The position numbers were made by a program, and so were the translations under genes. Shown piece after piece: positions 5,879 to 8,129 of a stretch of DNA of 8,129 nucleotides. Positions within the stretch are counted from its first letter, which is position 1, and each line of letters opens with the position of its first letter. Source of the DNA: Candidatus Woesearchaeota archaeon (GTDB lineage Archaea > Nanobdellota > Nanobdellia > Woesearchaeales > UBA12501); NCBI GenBank assembly GCA_016177345.1, contig JACOVM010000007.1:1-8129 (forward strand). The letters run 5' to 3'. A model generated the notes under the pieces. That model searched no databases. It saw only the letters and a list, made by a program, of their open reading frames with translations, and was not told the origin of the DNA.

Positions 5879-5893
5879 AAGGGGGGAGTGAGG
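5879..5893 (+). promoter_or_regulatory. groES ribosome binding region
   Basis: The purine-rich AAGGGGGGAGTGAGG ends 2 nt before the ATG. GGGGAG within it ends 7 nt before the start, a suitable Shine-Dalgarno distance, and GGAGTGA resembles the archaeal consensus GGAGGTGA. Confidence 0.6.
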
Positions 5894-5895
5894 CC

Positions 5896-6171
5896 ATGAC
5901 TATACAACCACTTGGAGAACGCGTTTTACTTGAGCCAGCAAAAAAGGAAGAAAAAACCAAAGGCGGGCTGTACATTCCAGAAGAAGCTAAAAAAGAAAAG
6001 AAAGAGGGGATAGTTCTTGCAGCAGGAACCTTCAAAGACGGAAAAGACCTGCCCCTAAAAAAAGGAGACCACGTCATTTATGGGGGCTACAGCAGCGAAG
6101 AAATAGAGGTTGACGGAAAAAAATACCTTCTTGTTGATTACAAGGATGTTATTGCCAAAATTGAGCGATAA
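5896..6171 (+). CDS. groES: GroES, 10-kDa co-chaperonin
   Basis: The 91-residue protein has the complete GroES pattern: the opening IQPLGERVLLEP, the mobile loop EEKTKGGLYIPEEA (18-31) whose hydrophobic tripeptide LYI (25-27) contacts the GroEL apical domain, a central GIVLAAG strand, and the closing YLLVDYKDVIAKIE. It forms a heptameric lid that closes the GroEL chamber in the cytoplasm during folding. The loop region is unusually lysine- and glutamate-rich. It is the first gene of the operon, 105 nt before groEL, with a TATA box at 5816-5823 and a strong Shine-Dalgarno. GroES is a bacterial-type (group I) protein; archaea normally use group II chaperonins with a built-in lid, so a bacterial origin by transfer is likely, as known in some archaea such as Methanosarcina. 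Confidence 0.95.
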   Translation: MTIQPLGERVLLEPAKKEEKTKGGLYIPEEAKKEKKEGIVLAAGTFKDGKDLPLKKGDHVIYGGYSSEEIEVDGKKYLLVDYKDVIAKIER

Positions 6172-6228
6172 GCCGGAAACGATTTACGAAGCAATGTCAG
6201 GGCCAAAGCATTGTCAAGGCAGTTGTAC

Positions 6229-6250
6229 GATAAAAAATCGATAAAAAATC
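6229..6250 (+). repeat. Perfect 11-nt tandem duplication before groEL
   Basis: GATAAAAAATC occurs twice in direct succession (6229-6239 and 6240-6250) in the groES-groEL gap. The second copy lies 26 nt before the groEL ATG, the distance seen for TATA boxes here, so it may act as a weak internal promoter. It may equally be a chance slippage product. Confidence 0.45.
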
Positions 6251-6263
6251 TGAAAAAGAAATC

Positions 6264-6270
6264 GGGGGAA
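6264..6270 (+). promoter_or_regulatory. groEL ribosome binding site
   Basis: GGGGGAA lies 6 nt before the ATG at 6277. It fixes the groEL start there and speaks against the in-frame TTG at 6211. Confidence 0.6.
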
Positions 6271-6276
6271 TGTGTT

Positions 6277-7887
6277 ATGACCGCAAAGCAAATCATGTTT
6301 GATGAAAACGCGCGCCAGGCACTCATGCGGGGCGTTGATAAGGTTGCAAATACCGTCAAGGTTACTCTTGGGCCAAAGGGAAGAAACGTTGTTCTTGACA
6401 AAATGGGAAGCCCTATCGTAACAAATGACGGGGTGACTATTGCAAAAGAAATTGAGCTGAAAGACAAATTTGAAAACATGGGGGCTAAGCTCATCAAAGA
6501 AGTTGCTTCCAAAACCCAGGACAAGGCAGGGGATGGAACAACTACCGCAACACTTCTCGCCCAAGCCATGATTAGCGCTGGCTTGAAAAATATCACCTCG
6601 GGAGCAAACCCGATTGATGTCAAAAAAGGCATTGAGAAAGCAACCAATACCGTCGTTGCTATTCTCCAGCAAAAAAGCACGCCAGTCAATGACAAAGAAA
6701 AGATTGTCCAGGTTGCAACGATCTCCGCAAACAACGATGAGATTATCGGAAAGCTCATTGCCGACGCCATGGAAAAAGTAGGAAATGACGGCGTCATCAC
6801 CGTTGAAGACGGGAGGGGAATAGAAACAGAGCTTGAGATTGTTGAAGGAATGCAGTTCGAGCGCGGCTTTGTTTCACCCTACATGGCTTCTGACCACGAA
6901 AAAATGACGTGCGAACAAGAAGACCCGTACATCCTCATCACTGGAAAGAAGCTTAGCTCAATGAAAGAGCTTATTCCGGTGCTTGAAAAAGTTGCCCATG
7001 AAGGGCGGTCATTGTTCATCATTGCAGACGATGTAGAGGGAGAAGCGCAAGCTGCCATCATCCTCAACATCATCCGCGGCGCAATTAAAGTATGCGTTGT
7101 CAAAGCCCCAGGATTCGGGGATGACCAAAAAGACATGCTGGAAGACATTGCCATCCTCACTGGCGCCACTGTTGTCAGCGAAGAAAAGGGGCTGAAGCTC
7201 GAGAACTTTGATGCATCATGGCTTGGCTCAGCTCGAAAAGTAAAGGCTGACAACGAAAAAACAATCATCGTTGAAGGCAAAGGAAGCAAGAAGCAGATTG
7301 ACGAACGGAAAAAACAATTGTCTTCGCAGATTAAGCTGGCTGACAGCGACTACAAAAGGAAAGACTTTCAGAAGCGGTTGGCAAAGCTTGGTGGTGGCGT
7401 TGCCGTCATCAAAGTGGGTGCGGTAACTGAAACTGAGCTTAAAGAAAAGAAAATGAGAATCGATGACGCCCTGAACGCTACTAAAGCGGCTGTTGAAGAA
7501 GGAGTTGTGCCTGGAGGCGGAGTAACCCTCTATCGAGCAATCTCTGCTGTCAAATCATTAAAGCTTGACACTGACGAGCAGGTTGGCGCCAATATCGTTG
7601 CGCGAGCGCTCGAAGAGCCCATCCGCCAAATTGCTGTCAACGCCGGGCGTGAGGGAACGGAAGTCATTGCAAAGCTTCAAAACGAGAAGGATGACAAAAT
7701 AGGGTACAATGCAAAAAAAGACTGCTTTGAAGACCTGGCCAAGGCTGGCGTGATTGACCCAACTAAAGTTGTCCGGCACGCCCTCCAGAACGCTGCTTCC
7801 ATCGCAGGCATGGTCCTGACAACAGAAGCGCTTGTCACAGAATTTGACGATGAGAAAGACGAAAAAAGCGCAGCGATCATTATTTGA
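6277..7887 (+). CDS. groEL: GroEL, group I 60-kDa chaperonin
   Basis: Starting at the ATG with a Shine-Dalgarno, the protein has 536 residues and aligns by eye with bacterial GroEL throughout. The equatorial domain opens with VTLGPKGRNVVLDK (about 26-39) and contains the nucleotide motif GDGTTTA with D86, equivalent to D87 of E. coli. The apical domain (about 190-375) includes EGMQFERGFVSPYM and KAPGFGD. The catalytic aspartate of the RIDDALNATKAA motif is D397 (D398 in E. coli), followed by VPGGGVTLYRA. The family forms double heptameric rings that fold proteins with ATP and GroES. The tail ends in DEKDEKSAAIII and lacks the Gly-Gly-Met repeats usual in bacteria. The in-frame TTG at 6211 would add a lysine-rich extension with no family support. 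It is the last gene of the operon and is followed by U-tracts. Confidence 0.96.
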   Translation: MTAKQIMFDENARQALMRGVDKVANTVKVTLGPKGRNVVLDKMGSPIVTNDGVTIAKEIELKDKFENMGAKLIKEVASKTQDKAGDGTTTATLLAQAMISAGLKNITSGANPIDVKKGIEKATNTVVAILQQKSTPVNDKEKIVQVATISANNDEIIGKLIADAMEKVGNDGVITVEDGRGIETELEIVEGMQFERGFVSPYMASDHEKMTCEQEDPYILITGKKLSSMKELIPVLEKVAHEGRSLFIIADDVEGEAQAAIILNIIRGAIKVCVVKAPGFGDDQKDMLEDIAILTGATVVSEEKGLKLENFDASWLGSARKVKADNEKTIIVEGKGSKKQIDERKKQLSSQIKLADSDYKRKDFQKRLAKLGGGVAVIKVGAVTETELKEKKMRIDDALNATKAAVEEGVVPGGGVTLYRAISAVKSLKLDTDEQVGANIVARALEEPIRQIAVNAGREGTEVIAKLQNEKDDKIGYNAKKDCFEDLAKAGVIDPTKVVRHALQNAASIAGMVLTTEALVTEFDDEKDEKSAAIII

Positions 7888-7907
7888 TGGTTGATCTTGT
7901 CCTTTAG

Positions 7908-7945
7908 TTTTTTATTTTTAGCCTTTTAATTTTTTGATCTTTTTT
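7908..7945 (+). terminator. U-tract terminator after groESL
   Basis: Five T-runs follow the groEL stop within 60 nt: 7908-7913, 7915-7919, 7924-7927, 7930-7935 and 7940-7945. Repeated U-tracts without a stem are the usual archaeal terminator form. Confidence 0.65.
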
Positions 7946-7990
7946 CTATCTCTTCCCATCTAAAAAATATGCTAAAAATAAGCCAACAAG

Positions 7991-8012
7991 AAAAAAATCA
8001 ATAATAAAAAAA
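7991..8012 (-). terminator. U-tract terminator of the zinc-ribbon gene
   Basis: Read on the minus strand, two runs of seven U residues (8012-8006 and 7997-7991) lie 33 to 55 nt after the stop at 8046-8048. They face the groESL terminator in a convergent spacer that otherwise holds nothing I recognise. Confidence 0.5.
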
Positions 8013-8045
8013 GAAATGCTTTATTTGTCAGTCAAGAATGAGTAG

Positions 8046-8129
8046 CTAGTAGCTTTTCTTGCTCTGATAGCATGCTTTGCAGTATACTGGCCTGCCTTCT
8101 TTTGGCTTGAAAGGCACTTCGCATTCCTG
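8046..8129 (-). CDS. Zinc-ribbon protein, C-terminal end (partial, 5' end off right edge)
   Basis: The last 27 codons are visible, ending in TAG. They include ECEVPFKPKEGR (residues 2-13 of the visible part) followed by PVYCKACYQSK, which match the well-known small zinc-ribbon type C-x2-C...PFKP..GRPVYC-x2-C. Two cysteines of the second knuckle (C17 and C20 of the visible part) are present; the first knuckle probably lies at or beyond the edge, near the visible ECE. Proteins of this kind are common in DPANN archaea and candidate phyla radiation bacteria and are thought to bind zinc, and perhaps nucleic acid or protein; their role is not established. It is convergent with groEL. Confidence 0.8.
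   Translation of the reverse strand, partial: QECEVPFKPKEGRPVYCKACYQSKKSY

Noticed and set aside
5862..5879. Five-codon frame MVLMM in the groES leader
   Set aside because: It is too short, has no ribosome site and overlaps the groES Shine-Dalgarno region only by chance.
6211..6276. N-terminal extension of GroEL from TTG 6211
   Set aside because: GroEL proteins start at the equivalent of the ATG at 6277, which has a Shine-Dalgarno 6 nt upstream. The extension is lysine-rich and overlaps the tandem repeat.
6138..6800. 220-codon minus-strand frame opposite groES/groEL
   Set aside because: It is an antisense shadow of the strongly conserved groEL gene; its composition is serine/phenylalanine-rich as expected for the reverse strand.
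1..8129. CRISPR array, transposase or prophage genes
   Set aside because: No regularly spaced direct repeats and no recognisable mobile-element protein are present in either strand.

Overview
The window looks like a piece of an archaeal chromosome, most plausibly from a DPANN lineage such as Woesearchaeota. The lineage is an inference from gene content, not from any search. The archaeal signs are TATA boxes about 25 nt upstream of start codons that lack Shine-Dalgarno sites (leaderless genes), a short NOG1-type GTPase, terminator-like U-tracts, and a short zinc-ribbon gene of a kind common in DPANN and CPR genomes. Against this background sits a bacterial-type groES-groEL pair.

Layout. Positions 1-230 (-) hold the 5' part of a small membrane protein that runs off the left edge. 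Its upstream region has a TATA box, a 13-codon minigene with its own Shine-Dalgarno, and a cluster of inverted repeats. Positions 492-1775 (-) encode a PGM1-like ATP-grasp ligase with a leaderless promoter. Positions 1977-4204 (-) form a two-gene operon: a NOG1-like GTPase, then an LhgO-like FAD oxidoreductase overlapping it by 4 nt, closed by a terminator-like hairpin. The divergent spacer 4205-4666 carries a composite palindrome of about 194 bp (4350-4543). Positions 4667-5305 (+) encode an AlaE-like exporter, convergent with a winged-helix regulator at 5328-5732 (-). That regulator is divergent from groES (5896-6171) and groEL (6277-7887). Between its TATA box and that of groES lies a 29-bp dyad that looks like an operator. 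After groEL there are U-tracts for both directions, then the 3' end of a zinc-ribbon gene (8046-8129, -).

Functional reading. The right half resembles a regulated chaperonin locus: a winged-helix protein and groESL share a promoter region with a dyad, so the protein may control the chaperonin and itself. The GTPase is probably a large-subunit ribosome assembly factor; why it is coupled to a flavin oxidoreductase is not clear. The ATP-grasp enzyme and the alanine-exporter homologue stand alone as single genes. The least explained items are the palindromic element at 4350-4543 and the half-site cluster with minigene at 265-477. I found no tRNA, rRNA, CRISPR array or transposase.
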